A stretch of DNA of 64,000 nt. Origin: Chryseobacterium sp. OV279. GTDB taxonomy: Bacteria; Bacteroidota; Bacteroidia; Flavobacteriales; Weeksellaceae. The stretch lies in contig NZ_FQUD01000006.1 in assembly GCF_900128945.1 (NCBI RefSeq), positions 124,001-188,000 of the forward strand. Reading direction: 5' to 3'. Both the position numbers and the translations under genes were made by a program. Below are positions 26,590 to 35,025 of the stretch, one piece after another; position 1 is the first letter of the stretch, and each line of letters begins with the position of its first letter. Below the pieces are notes generated by a model, which had not been told where the DNA came from, ran no database searches, and was given only the letters and a program-made list of their open reading frames with translations.

Positions 26590-28995
26590 ATGACAGAATT
26601 TGAAGATATCAGTTTAGAGGAAATGATCAGCGATGGGTTTGACATTGTAGCCGAGGAGATCAATCTTTCAGACTTTTCGGAGACTGATAAGAATTCCGAA
26701 CAGAGAATATTCCCTATACTTCCCGTAAGAAATATGGTCATGTTTCCAAATGTAGTAATTCCTATTACTGCCGGAAGAAAAACATCGATACAGCTGCTTG
26801 AAGAAGCACAGAAAAATGGTGATTTTATCGGGATCGTGAGTCAGAAAAACTCAGATCTGGAGCAGCCTGCCGAGAAAGATATGTATCAGACCGGGACGCT
26901 TGCCAAGATTATTAAGATCATCAAATTACCGGAAGGTAACATCACCGCGATTACTAAAGGTTTCCACAGATTTAAGATCAAAAAAATCGTGGAAAGCCAG
27001 CCTTATTTTAAAGCAGAAATTACCAAGCTAAAAGATTCAAAGCCGAAAAACAGGGAAGAATATGATGCTCTACTTGAGAACATCAAGGATCTTGCATTAA
27101 AAATCATTGAGCTGGATCCGAATATTCCGAATGCAGCCAATTTTGCAATTAAGAATATCAATAACAATGATGATCTGCTTAATTTCATCTGCACCAACTC
27201 CAGCTTTCCTTCTATCGAAAAGCAAAGACTTCTTGAAGAAAAAAGCCTGATGGAAAGAGCTAACAAGTGCTACGAAATGATGCATGAAGATTTCAGAAAA
27301 CTGGAACTGAGAAATCAGATCCACCAGAAAACTTCAAAGGATCTTGATAAACAGCAGAGAGAATATTTCCTGAACCAGCAGATCAGAACCATCCAGGATG
27401 AATTGGGAGGCGGTCCGGAAAGCGATGTTGAAGACCTGATCATTAAGGCCAGAAAAAAGAAATGGAACCAGGAAGTGGAAGATCATTTCCAGAAGGAGAT
27501 CAACAGACTGCAGCGTCAGAACCCGAATTCTCCTGATTATAATGTTCAAAGAAATTATCTTGATTTCTTCACGGATCTTCCGTGGGAAACTTATACAAAA
27601 GACGTTTTCGACATTGCAAAAGCTGAAAAAACTTTAGACAAAGCCCACTTCGGACTGGAAGACATTAAGAAAAGGATTCTGGAGCACATGGCTGTTTTGA
27701 AACTGAAAAACAACATGAAATCCCCTATCCTATTGCTTGTAGGGCCTCCGGGAGTTGGAAAAACGTCTTTAGGGAAATCTGTGGCTGATGCTTTAGGCAG
27801 AAAATATGTAAGATTATCTCTGGGTGGACTTCATGACGAAAGTGAGATCCGTGGACACAGAAAAACATATATCGGAGCTATGGCGGGAAGAATTTTGCAA
27901 TCTATCAAGAAATCAGGGACTTCTAACCCGGTAATCGTTCTTGATGAGATTGATAAAATTGCTCAGGGACTTCACGGTGATCCAAGTTCTGCGCTCTTAG
28001 AAGTTCTTGATCCTGAACAAAATAAAGCGTTCTATGATAATTTCTTAGAAATGGGCTATGACCTTTCTAAAGTAATGTTCATTGCTACAGCGAATTCGCT
28101 TTCCACGATACAGACTCCTCTTCTGGACAGAACGGAAATCATCCAGATTGCCGGATATACGATGGAAGAGAAAACGGAGATCGCGAAAAGACATTTAATT
28201 AAGAAACAACAGGAAGAAAACGGTTTGGATGCGAAATCATTTAAACTTGGAAATCCTGAACTTAAACATATTATTGAAGCACACACTTCAGAAAGCGGGG
28301 TAAGAACCTTAGAGAAAAGAATTGCTTCCATTGCAAGATGGGTGGCTCTTCAGACGGCTCTGGTAAAAGAATACGATCCAAAAATCACTATTGAAAAAAT
28401 AGATGAGATCCTTGGCGTACCAAGACCTAAAAGTTTGTCTGAAATCACCGGAGTACCTGGTGTTGTGACCGGTTTAGCCTGGACAAGTGTGGGTGGAGAT
28501 ATTTTATACATCGAAAGTATTCTAAGCAACGGAAAAGGAAGTCTTACCATGACCGGAAACTTAGGAACCGTGATGAAAGAATCCGCCACCATCGCTCTGG
28601 AATATATCAAAGCCAGACATGATGATCTGGGAATCGCACAGGAAGATCTGGATAAGAAAAACATCCACGTTCACGTTCCGGAGGGAGCAACTCCGAAAGA
28701 CGGACCATCTGCGGGTATTGCGATGCTAACGTCTATGGTTTCTTCATTCAAAAATAAGAAAGTGAAACCTCACCTTGCGATGACAGGAGAGATAACGTTA
28801 AGAGGAAAAGTACTTCCTGTAGGCGGAATCAAAGAAAAACTTCTGGCGGCTACAAGAGCAGGTATCAAAGAAGTGATCCTTTGTGAGGCCAACAGAAAAG
28901 ATGTAGAAGAGATCAAAAAAGATTATCTTAAAAACCTGACTGTTCATTACGTCAACAGAATGGAAGATGTGATCGATTTTGCGATCGAAAAATAA
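26590..28995 (+). CDS. lon: ATP-dependent Lon protease
   Basis: 801 residues, full length. Domains in order: N-terminal LAN substrate-binding domain (about 40-240), coiled-coil linker, AAA+ module with Walker A GPPGVGKT (385-392) and Walker B VIVLDEIDKI, and the C-terminal Ser-Lys protease domain with PKDGPSAG (Ser707) and the Lys about 43 residues on (Lys750, in GGIKEKL). It degrades misfolded and regulatory proteins in the cytoplasm. It is monocistronic, with a long leader (possibly stress-controlled) and a terminator downstream. Confidence 0.98.
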   Translation: MTEFEDISLEEMISDGFDIVAEEINLSDFSETDKNSEQRIFPILPVRNMVMFPNVVIPITAGRKTSIQLLEEAQKNGDFIGIVSQKNSDLEQPAEKDMYQTGTLAKIIKIIKLPEGNITAITKGFHRFKIKKIVESQPYFKAEITKLKDSKPKNREEYDALLENIKDLALKIIELDPNIPNAANFAIKNINNNDDLLNFICTNSSFPSIEKQRLLEEKSLMERANKCYEMMHEDFRKLELRNQIHQKTSKDLDKQQREYFLNQQIRTIQDELGGGPESDVEDLIIKARKKKWNQEVEDHFQKEINRLQRQNPNSPDYNVQRNYLDFFTDLPWETYTKDVFDIAKAEKTLDKAHFGLEDIKKRILEHMAVLKLKNNMKSPILLLVGPPGVGKTSLGKSVADALGRKYVRLSLGGLHDESEIRGHRKTYIGAMAGRILQSIKKSGTSNPVIVLDEIDKIAQGLHGDPSSALLEVLDPEQNKAFYDNFLEMGYDLSKVMFIATANSLSTIQTPLLDRTEIIQIAGYTMEEKTEIAKRHLIKKQQEENGLDAKSFKLGNPELKHIIEAHTSESGVRTLEKRIASIARWVALQTALVKEYDPKITIEKIDEILGVPRPKSLSEITGVPGVVTGLAWTSVGGDILYIESILSNGKGSLTMTGNLGTVMKESATIALEYIKARHDDLGIAQEDLDKKNIHVHVPEGATPKDGPSAGIAMLTSMVSSFKNKKVKPHLAMTGEITLRGKVLPVGGIKEKLLAATRAGIKEVILCEANRKDVEEIKKDYLKNLTVHYVNRMEDVIDFAIEK

Positions 28996-29021
28996 TTCAG
29001 AACATATCACTCTCAATAAGG

Positions 29022-29056
29022 AAACGCGTCTCAGATTATGTCTGGGGTGCGTTTTT
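29022..29056 (+). terminator. lon terminator
   Basis: An imperfect stem (AAACGCGTCTCAGA / TCTGGGGTGCGTTT) followed by TTTT, about 26 nt after the lon stop. Confidence 0.75.
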
Positions 29057-29376
29057 TATTTGACCACAAAGGCGCAAAAGTCTTTTAACACTTAATTAAT
29101 TGTGAGCTCAATACATTGCAGCACTAAAGTTTTATAAAAATCAAAGATATTCTTCAGTAAAACAAACAGATCTGTGCAATCTGAGAAATCTGCGCGAGAT
29201 TTTTGAAATATACATAGGCCATTAATGATAAAAATAGCTGAGAACAATTTAAAGAAAGACATACCACACGGCGTTGTCTCGTATCTTCTCTATCAAAAAG
29301 AATTATGTTAATTAAATGAAAAGGGCAGTATAATTAGCTGTGTTTTCTTACTTTTATCCTACAGATTTGAAAAATT
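29057..29376. other. Non-coding spacer with degenerate repeat-like sequence
   Basis: No gene is supported here. Segments such as GACCACAAAGGCGCAAAAG and GATCTGTGCAATCTGAGAAATCTGCGCGAG resemble degenerate dispersed words I recall from flavobacterial intergenic DNA. A 28-codon frame (29225-29311) is possible but unsupported. Confidence 0.4.
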
Positions 29377-30489
29377 ATGAACTTCCTCAAAATCCCGTTT
29401 CTTGTTAAATTAACGCTTGTCATTATTTCCATTATAGGTCTTGGTTACCTTTTGGCACTCGGACAGAGCATTTTAGCGCCTTTCTTTCTAGCCTTTTTAA
29501 TGGCTATGCTGTTTCTTCCGGCCGCTACTTTTATGGAAAGAAGATTGAGATTTCCAAGATCCATCTCGACAATGACTTCGGTTTTTGTTATGCTCGCTAT
29601 TTTAGCCGGAATTATTTACTTCTTCGGCTCACAGCTTTCTGACTTCAGTAAAGATCTGCCGCATCTAAGAGATCAGGTGACTACGGTTTTTAATAATCTG
29701 CAGCATTGGATTTCAAAAACATTCAATGTAAAGATTGATGAACAGCTTGATTACATTAATCAGGGATTGAATAAACTACTCTCCTCTTCCGGAGTGATTC
29801 TTGGTTTTACGTTCGGGATATTTTCAAGCGGGTTTGGGTTTATTGTATTTTTCACCCTGTTTTTCATCTTCATTTTAAATTACAGAAGAATTCTTAATAA
29901 CTTCATTGTCACGGTTTTTAACGAAAAGCATAAAGCCAGCGTACAGGAAGTGGTGACCGAAATCCGGGTGATGACGAAAAAATATATTTTCGGGCTCTGT
30001 CTGCAGGTTTTGATCGTTTCTATTCTTTCTTCTATCGTTCTTACTATTTTAGGGGTAAAATATGCGATATTGCTTGCTGTCCTGACAGGTTTACTCAACG
30101 TTATTCCCTATCTGGGAATCTGTATATCCTTATTAATTTCATGCTTTATCGCCTTTGCCACCGGAACACCATCTACCTGTGTTTATGTAGCTATTGGTTA
30201 TATCGCTATTCATGTTATTGATGGAAATATCGTTCTTCCATTTGTAGTGGGCTCAAAAGTAAAGATCAATGCCCTGTTTTCCTTCATAGGCATTATTTTA
30301 GGAGAACATCTTTGGGGAATTGCGGGCATGTTTCTGTGTATTCCGGCGATTGCCATCATTAAAATCATTTTTGAAAGAGTAGAAGGTTTAAAACCTTGGG
30401 GTAAGCTGCTTGGCGAGGAAGAAAAACCTAACAAAAAGAAAAAGAGCTACAAGATTTCCAAGAATATTACACTGAAGGAAATGGACTGA
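29377..30489 (+). CDS. AI-2E family transporter (PerM/YdiK-like)
   Basis: 370 residues with about seven or eight transmembrane helices and a central soluble loop (about 80-140). The signature region near the C-terminus (LLAVLTGLLNVIPYLGICISLL... GNIVLPFVVGSKVKINALFSFIGIILGEHLWGIAGMFLCIPAIAI) is typical. Family members have been tied to AI-2 export or Na+/H+ antiport; the substrate here is unknown. The C-terminus is Lys-rich. Single gene, no operon partner. Confidence 0.92.
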   Translation: MNFLKIPFLVKLTLVIISIIGLGYLLALGQSILAPFFLAFLMAMLFLPAATFMERRLRFPRSISTMTSVFVMLAILAGIIYFFGSQLSDFSKDLPHLRDQVTTVFNNLQHWISKTFNVKIDEQLDYINQGLNKLLSSSGVILGFTFGIFSSGFGFIVFFTLFFIFILNYRRILNNFIVTVFNEKHKASVQEVVTEIRVMTKKYIFGLCLQVLIVSILSSIVLTILGVKYAILLAVLTGLLNVIPYLGICISLLISCFIAFATGTPSTCVYVAIGYIAIHVIDGNIVLPFVVGSKVKINALFSFIGIILGEHLWGIAGMFLCIPAIAIIKIIFERVEGLKPWGKLLGEEEKPNKKKKSYKISKNITLKEMD

Positions 30490-30500
30490 TCATAAATGAT

Positions 30501-30576
30501 GAGTAATGGGTAATGAGCAATAAGTAATAAATGAAACAAATAGTAGTCATTACTTATTGCTCATTACTTATTACTT
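30501..30576. repeat. Long imperfect inverted repeat of 'TAATGAGCAATAAGTAAT' words
   Basis: Two 28-nt arms (30501-30528 and 30549-30576) are complementary with about three mismatches around a 20-nt loop. Each arm is itself built of short repeats of GTAATGAG/CAATAAGTAAT. There is no T-tract, so it is not a classical terminator. Confidence 0.75.
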
Positions 30577-30588
30577 ATAAAAAAAGAG

Positions 30589-30610
30589 GGCTGCCTTAAA
30601 AAAGACAGCC
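30589..30610 (-). terminator. Terminator of the Cys-rich peptide gene
   Basis: On the minus strand GGCTGTCTT / AAGGCAGCC pair (one G-U) around a T-rich loop, followed by CTCTTTTTTTATA; it lies 6 nt after the peptide stop. Confidence 0.8.
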
Positions 30611-30616
30611 ATTATT

Positions 30617-30865
30617 TTAAACTCCTGCAGCACAGAATGGGCTCATTCCACTTGGACAGGTCTGGTTACATGGAATATAAGACTGATTATCCGGACAGTA
30701 TCCTAAATCATCACCGCCTCCTCCGCCTGGGCCACCTAAACAAGGGTCTCCCGGTGGAATTTTACAAGGACAACCTTCCGGTCCGATATCACAGATAGGT
30801 GGTTTTCCTCCTCCATTAATTTTTTTTAAATTCTCGCGATCTAATTTTTGAAGTTTTTTCAACAT
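30617..30865 (-). CDS. Bacteriocin-like peptide with double-glycine leader and Cys-rich core
   Basis: 82 residues from the ATG of MLKKLQKLDRENLKKINGG; a longer frame would overlap the -7 promoter element and is rejected. Residues 1-19 form a charged amphipathic leader ending in Gly-Gly, as in ComC/bacteriocin-type leaders that are cut by C39-peptidase ABC exporters. The ~63-residue core has eight cysteines, many prolines and a poly-Gly run (GGPGGGGGDD). No exporter, immunity or modification gene is adjacent. Related 'bacteriocin-like' leader peptides are frequent in Chryseobacterium; activity is unproven. Confidence 0.75.
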   Translation of the reverse strand: MLKKLQKLDRENLKKINGGGKPPICDIGPEGCPCKIPPGDPCLGGPGGGGGDDLGYCPDNQSYIPCNQTCPSGMSPFCAAGV

Positions 30866-30894
30866 AATACGATTGTTTAGTTTAATTTGAGTCA

Positions 30895-30902
30895 CAAATA
30901 TA
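30895..30902 (-). promoter_or_regulatory. -7 element for the Cys-rich peptide gene
   Basis: TATATTTG followed by TG on the minus strand, about 30 nt before the chosen ATG. The nearest TTG upstream is 25 bp away, slightly outside the usual spacing. Confidence 0.45.
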
Positions 30903-30997
30903 TTAAATGGAAATCATAATTTAATCACAATGTCGAGAGAAAGAAATAACATTAACAAATTTTAATAAAAATACATAAACGAATATCATTTTTGTTA

Positions 30998-31005
30998 TAC
31001 ATTTG
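30998..31005 (+). promoter_or_regulatory. -7 element for the DoxX-like gene
   Basis: TACATTTG matches TAnnTTTG 17 nt before the ATG. Confidence 0.45.
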
Positions 31006-31022
31006 ATATAAAATCAACAATC

Positions 31023-31400
31023 ATGAAAATCGTAAAATTTATCCTTTCGTTCATTTTTGCATTGATGTTTATTCATGCCGGACTGAACAAATTCTTCCAC
31101 TATTCACCTATGCCTAAAATGTCCGACGAGCAGATCAAGATCTTTGCTGCATTCGGGGAAATCGGCTGGTTGCTTCCCTTAGTGGGAATCGTAGAAATTG
31201 TTGGCGGAGTATTATTTATCTTCCAGAAGACCAAAGCTTTGGGCACTATCATCCTCCTTCCTGTCATGGTAGGAATTGTTATTCACAATATATACAGAGA
31301 CCCGAACCAGATGGGAATCATCACCGCTATCGTTATGTTCCTGATCAATATTTGGGCAATTATTGATGACCGAGAGAAATATAAAGCTTTGATTAGTTAA
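31023..31400 (+). CDS. DoxX-family membrane protein
   Basis: 125 residues and four transmembrane helices (about 3-18, 45-66, 72-90, 97-115). The start KFILSFIFALMFIHAGLNKFFHY and the segment GWLLPLVGIVEIVGGVLFIFQKTKALGTIILLPVMVGI are DoxX/DoxD-like. Family roles range from quinone or redox-stress functions to unknown; nothing in the sequence decides. Single gene with its own promoter. Confidence 0.85.
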   Translation: MKIVKFILSFIFALMFIHAGLNKFFHYSPMPKMSDEQIKIFAAFGEIGWLLPLVGIVEIVGGVLFIFQKTKALGTIILLPVMVGIVIHNIYRDPNQMGIITAIVMFLINIWAIIDDREKYKALIS

Positions 31401-31413
31401 AAACAACTATTGA

Positions 31414-31492
31414 TGAATAGTGAATGGTCAATTAGCTTCGCTGTCAATTTTGATACCCCGCGAAAAATTCACTACTGACCATTCACCATTCA
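31414..31492. repeat. Inverted repeat of 'GTGAATGGTCA' words
   Basis: Arms TGAATAGTGAATGGTCA (31414-31430) and TGACCATTCACCATTCA (31476-31492) are nearly complementary around a 45-nt loop, between convergent genes. It could act as a large hairpin end for both transcripts; T-tracts are weak. Confidence 0.65.
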
Positions 31493-31503
31493 CATTAAAT
31501 AAT

Positions 31504-32862
31504 TTATACAAATGCACTGAATCCGGTGATGGATCTTCCCACAATCAGTGAATTGATTTCTTTTGTTCCTTCATAAGAGTAGATGGCTTCAGCGTCGGCC
31601 ACGAATCTTGCTACATCATATTCGAGGAGAATACCATTCCCTCCCAGTACTTCTCTTGCTCTGGAAACGATATCTCTGGTTCTCAGGGTACAGAAAACTT
31701 TGGCCAGTGAAGCATGCTCGTCTTTTAAAATGCCTTCATCCTGCATTTCCGATAACCTGAACACCATGGTCTGCATGGCTGTAAGATTGGAAAGCATCTC
31801 CACCAAATGTCCCTGAATCATCTGGAACGAAGCAATCGGTTTCCCGAACTGCTCTCTGGTTCTGGTATATTGCAATGCACTTTCGTAAGCTCCTCTTGCA
31901 CAGCCTGTAGCCATCCATGCTACTCCGGCTCTGGTCATACGCAGAACTTTTCCGGTATCTTTAAATGAATTGGCGTTTTGCAGGCGATTTTCTTCAGTTA
32001 CAAGACAATCCGTTAAGGTGATCAATCCGTTTTGCACAATCCTTAATGCCATTTTACCTTTGATTTTCTCAACGGAATAGCCGGGATTATCTTTTTCTAC
32101 GATAAATCCTTTCACTTCTCCACTATCGAGATCTCTTGCCCAGATAATGATCAGGTCTGCAAATGTTGCATTTCCGATCCACTTTTTCTGACCGTTAAGG
32201 ATCCAGCCTTCTTCCGTTTTTTTACAGGTTACTGTAAGACCACCCGCCGCTCCGGATCCTACTTCAGGTTCCGTAAGACCGAATGCCCCTATTTTTTCAA
32301 ATTTCTGCATCTGAGGAAGCCACTTCTGTTTCTGCTCTTCAGATCCGCAGATATAAATAGATCCCATCGCTAATCCGGACTGAACGCCAAAGAAAGTCGC
32401 AATAGAAGCATCTATCCTCGCCATTTCCATCGCAATAACCCCTTCCATCAAGAAAGGCATACCCGGACAGCCGTATCCTTCATAGGTTACCCCGCAGATA
32501 TTCAGTTTCTGGAATTTTGGAATAAGTTCAAAAGGAAATTCGTCTCTGAGCCAGTAATGATTTACGAGAGGTTTCACTTCTTTTTCCATGAACGCTCTTA
32601 CTTTAAGCTGAATCTCACGTTGCTCCGGAGTCAGTGTGTGGTAGATATCGTAGAAATCACCATCAATAGGCGGAAGTTCCCGCTTTTTCTTATTAGGATC
32701 AAGCATTTTCATCATTCCGTTCAGTTGTTTATCGTCCAGTTTGGAGAAATTCTGCATCAGTTTGGGCAGATCAACTTTTTGAGAAATAGCACTCAGCTGG
32801 TCAAAATCTATGGATCTGAATAATTCTATAGCATTTCTGATTTTGGAAAAAGTATTTGACAT
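31504..32862 (-). CDS. Acyl-CoA dehydrogenase, glutaryl-CoA dehydrogenase-like
   Basis: 452 residues from the ATG of MSNTFSKIRNAIELF; an upstream extension in the open frame is not protein-like. The FAD-dependent fold shows FGLTEPEVGSGAAGG, the flavin/substrate region GWILNGQKKWIGNATFADL, and the C-terminal block REVLGGNGILLEYDVARFVADAEAIYSYEGTKEINSLIVGRSITGFSAF. The last closely follows human/bacterial glutaryl-CoA dehydrogenase, including the catalytic Glu in YEGT. A role in lysine/glutarate degradation is likely but not certain. Single gene. Confidence 0.9.
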   Translation of the reverse strand: MSNTFSKIRNAIELFRSIDFDQLSAISQKVDLPKLMQNFSKLDDKQLNGMMKMLDPNKKKRELPPIDGDFYDIYHTLTPEQREIQLKVRAFMEKEVKPLVNHYWLRDEFPFELIPKFQKLNICGVTYEGYGCPGMPFLMEGVIAMEMARIDASIATFFGVQSGLAMGSIYICGSEEQKQKWLPQMQKFEKIGAFGLTEPEVGSGAAGGLTVTCKKTEEGWILNGQKKWIGNATFADLIIIWARDLDSGEVKGFIVEKDNPGYSVEKIKGKMALRIVQNGLITLTDCLVTEENRLQNANSFKDTGKVLRMTRAGVAWMATGCARGAYESALQYTRTREQFGKPIASFQMIQGHLVEMLSNLTAMQTMVFRLSEMQDEGILKDEHASLAKVFCTLRTRDIVSRAREVLGGNGILLEYDVARFVADAEAIYSYEGTKEINSLIVGRSITGFSAFV

Positions 32863-33070
32863 AGTAATGTTTTGTGGGATTGATTTGTAAAAGTTAAGCA
32901 AAAACTGCTCCGAAAACAAGTCATTCCATGACCACCTGTTTTACAAAACACTCATTGACAACAAATTAAAACAGAAATATTTCTTTACAAACTTTTTGCG
33001 GTTGATTTTCAAATATTACAAAAGATCCTGACTGAACTTTGACCTAAGAAAACCCACAAAAATCAACGCT

Positions 33071-33973
33071 ATGAAAACGACTTACATTAAATTATCCCTG
33101 TCAGCAGTTCTTTTATTAGGAATCTATTCGTGTAAAAAAGGAGAAGTGGCCGCCACAGAAGTTTCTGCTTCAGACTCTGCTGTTTCCATGGTTACGGACA
33201 GTGTTTCTTCTGTAGCCACTATGGAAGTAAAGGACAAACAGTTCATTAAAACGGCTGATGTGAATATGGAAGTCAAAGATGTGTATGAAGCAACCGTTTC
33301 CATTGAAAAAACAGTTCAGGATCTTGGAGGATTTGTGACCCACAGCAATCTTCAGAGCAGTATCCTTTCAGAGGACACCTACAATACTTCCGATAATGAA
33401 GCCATGCTGATTAAAAAATACCAGACGGAAAATACCATGAAGGTCCGTGTTCCGACAGAGAAGCTGGGGGAACTGCTTACAAAGATTAATGACAAAAAAG
33501 TATTCCTCAATTACAGAACCATCAATGCGGAAGATGTAACCTCCGGCATCAAGTATGCAGAAATGGAAGGCAAAAGAATTAAAAAGACAGGAGAAAACAT
33601 CGATCAGCTGAAAACAAATAAAGACAAAGTACAGCTGGACAACGACAATATGGCGGAAGGAAACATGCAGCAGCTGGCCAATATGGATACCACAGATAAT
33701 ATCAAATACAGCACCATAGATATTTACATCAAAGAGCCTAAACTTCGTATTGTTGAAATTGCAGTGACCAATACCCGCAATATTGACAATCAATATAAAT
33801 TCAATTTTATATATGATGCTAAAAATGCTTTCGTAGAAGGGTTTTACCTGATTCAAAAGATTGCTGTGGGACTTATCACCATATGGCCTTTACTTTTAAT
33901 CTTAGCGGCGGTTGTCTATTTTCTAAGAAAAAGAAAACTGACAAAACCTGAACGCACAAAAATTCACGAATAA
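33071..33973 (+). CDS. DUF4349-domain lipoprotein
   Basis: 300 residues. A lipoprotein signal ends GIYSC (Cys 21), then comes a Ser/Val-rich linker and the DUF4349 domain (about 58-250) starting FIKTADVNMEVKDVYEATVSIEKTVQDLGGFVTHS, with a probable coiled-coil part. A C-terminal transmembrane helix (about 265-287) is followed by RKRKLTKPER. Function of the family is unknown; anchoring at both ends suggests an envelope role. A repeat-associated terminator follows. Confidence 0.88.
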   Translation: MKTTYIKLSLSAVLLLGIYSCKKGEVAATEVSASDSAVSMVTDSVSSVATMEVKDKQFIKTADVNMEVKDVYEATVSIEKTVQDLGGFVTHSNLQSSILSEDTYNTSDNEAMLIKKYQTENTMKVRVPTEKLGELLTKINDKKVFLNYRTINAEDVTSGIKYAEMEGKRIKKTGENIDQLKTNKDKVQLDNDNMAEGNMQQLANMDTTDNIKYSTIDIYIKEPKLRIVEIAVTNTRNIDNQYKFNFIYDAKNAFVEGFYLIQKIAVGLITIWPLLLILAAVVYFLRKRKLTKPERTKIHE

Positions 33974-34001
33974 CAAAAGCAATCCTAACCAGCTGGTTAT
34001 C

Positions 34002-34023
34002 ATCATAATTTTAGATTTTACAG
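34002..34023 (+). repeat. 22-bp sequence preceding a terminator, copy 1
   Basis: ATCATAATTTTAGATTTTAC plus AG is identical to 36882-36903, and both copies are followed directly by a CCTCC...GGAGG hairpin. See the second copy. Confidence 0.85.
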
Positions 34024-34047
34024 ACCTCCTTTCCGGGAGGTTTTTTA
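34024..34047 (+). terminator. Terminator of the DUF4349 lipoprotein gene
   Basis: Stem ACCTCC / GGAGGT with a 6-nt loop followed by TTTTTT; it is joined to the 22-bp repeat on its 5' side. Confidence 0.85.
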
Positions 34048-34130
34048 TTTTTTTCAAAAAAAACTGTAACGATCATTATCCTGCCCTTACCTACTGTTTA
34101 AAAGAATGAATAATCAAAAACTTTAATCAT

Positions 34131-35000
34131 ATGAAAAATTTAGTACAACTTGGGTTCGCATTATTATTATCGGCGACCTTTATGACGGTAAAAGCTCAAA
34201 ATACCAGCACAGAAAACAGTACACTCTGGGAAGTTTCCGGAAATGGTCTTACCAAACCCTCTTATATTGCAGGAACTTTTCATATTATGTGCAGCAAGGA
34301 TTTTGAGATTAAGCCTAAAGTAATGAAAGCTCTTGAAAAGTCTGATCAATTTGTAATGGAGATCAATTATACGGATCCCGCTGAAATGACAGTCATGCAG
34401 AAAATGTATAAGACGGATAAAAAACTATCGGATCAACTGAGTCCTGCAGAAGCAAAGGAGCTGGATAAGATCCTTGCGGACTACGGAACAGATTTAAAGA
34501 AGATGGACAACTCCAGTTCACAGGCATTGTATGCGCTGATTTCGATGAAAGCCATTCCATGTCCACAGACTGAAATCAAACTGTATGAAATAGAACTTCT
34601 TCAAAGTGCGATGAAAAATAAAAAGAAAGTCTCCGGGCTTGAAAAAGTGGAAGAACAGATGACCTCCATTAATAAAGCCTATGATCTGAAAGCAGTCATG
34701 CAACAGTTAAAAATGGGAAAAGAATATGAAATCCTGCTTAACAAAATGCTCACCGCATTTAAAAAAGAAGATGTACAGTCTCTTTATACCCTATTTAAAG
34801 ATGATAAAATGATGAATGCTGCGCAGGAAAAAGCCATGCTTACGGACAGAAATAAAAACTGGGCAGAAAAAATGCCTGAGATGATGAAGAAAGAAAGTTC
34901 TTTCTTTGCAGTAGGAGGCTCTCATCTTATGGGTGAAAACGGAATGATCCGTCTTTTAAGAGCAAAAGGATACACCGTGAAGCCGGTATCAAGCTTATAA
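34131..35000 (+). CDS. TraB/GumN-family protein, secreted
   Basis: 289 residues with a signal peptide ending VKAQ (about residue 23). The N-terminal motif LWEVSGNGLTKPSYIAGTFHIM and the C-terminal motif FFAVGGSHLMGENGMIRLLRAKGYTVKPV carry the two conserved GxH elements of the TraB/GumN (Tiki-like) superfamily, some of whose members are metalloproteases. Periplasmic or secreted. It precedes the sigma factor gene by 25 nt and may share its transcript. Confidence 0.9.
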   Translation: MKNLVQLGFALLLSATFMTVKAQNTSTENSTLWEVSGNGLTKPSYIAGTFHIMCSKDFEIKPKVMKALEKSDQFVMEINYTDPAEMTVMQKMYKTDKKLSDQLSPAEAKELDKILADYGTDLKKMDNSSSQALYALISMKAIPCPQTEIKLYEIELLQSAMKNKKKVSGLEKVEEQMTSINKAYDLKAVMQQLKMGKEYEILLNKMLTAFKKEDVQSLYTLFKDDKMMNAAQEKAMLTDRNKNWAEKMPEMMKKESSFFAVGGSHLMGENGMIRLLRAKGYTVKPVSSL

Positions 35001-35025
35001 TGTATAACCAAACCATGAAATCATC

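Noticed and set aside
29225..29311. 28-codon frame between lon and the AI-2E transporter
   Set aside because: No promoter, terminator or recognisable motif; length is within chance expectation for this spacer.
30866..30895. Ten-residue extension of the Cys-rich peptide
   Set aside because: It would start inside the -7 element; the leader pattern begins at MLKKLQKL.
32863..32919. N-terminal extension of the acyl-CoA dehydrogenase
   Set aside because: It adds 19 residues not typical of the family; MSNTFSKIRNAIELF is the natural start.
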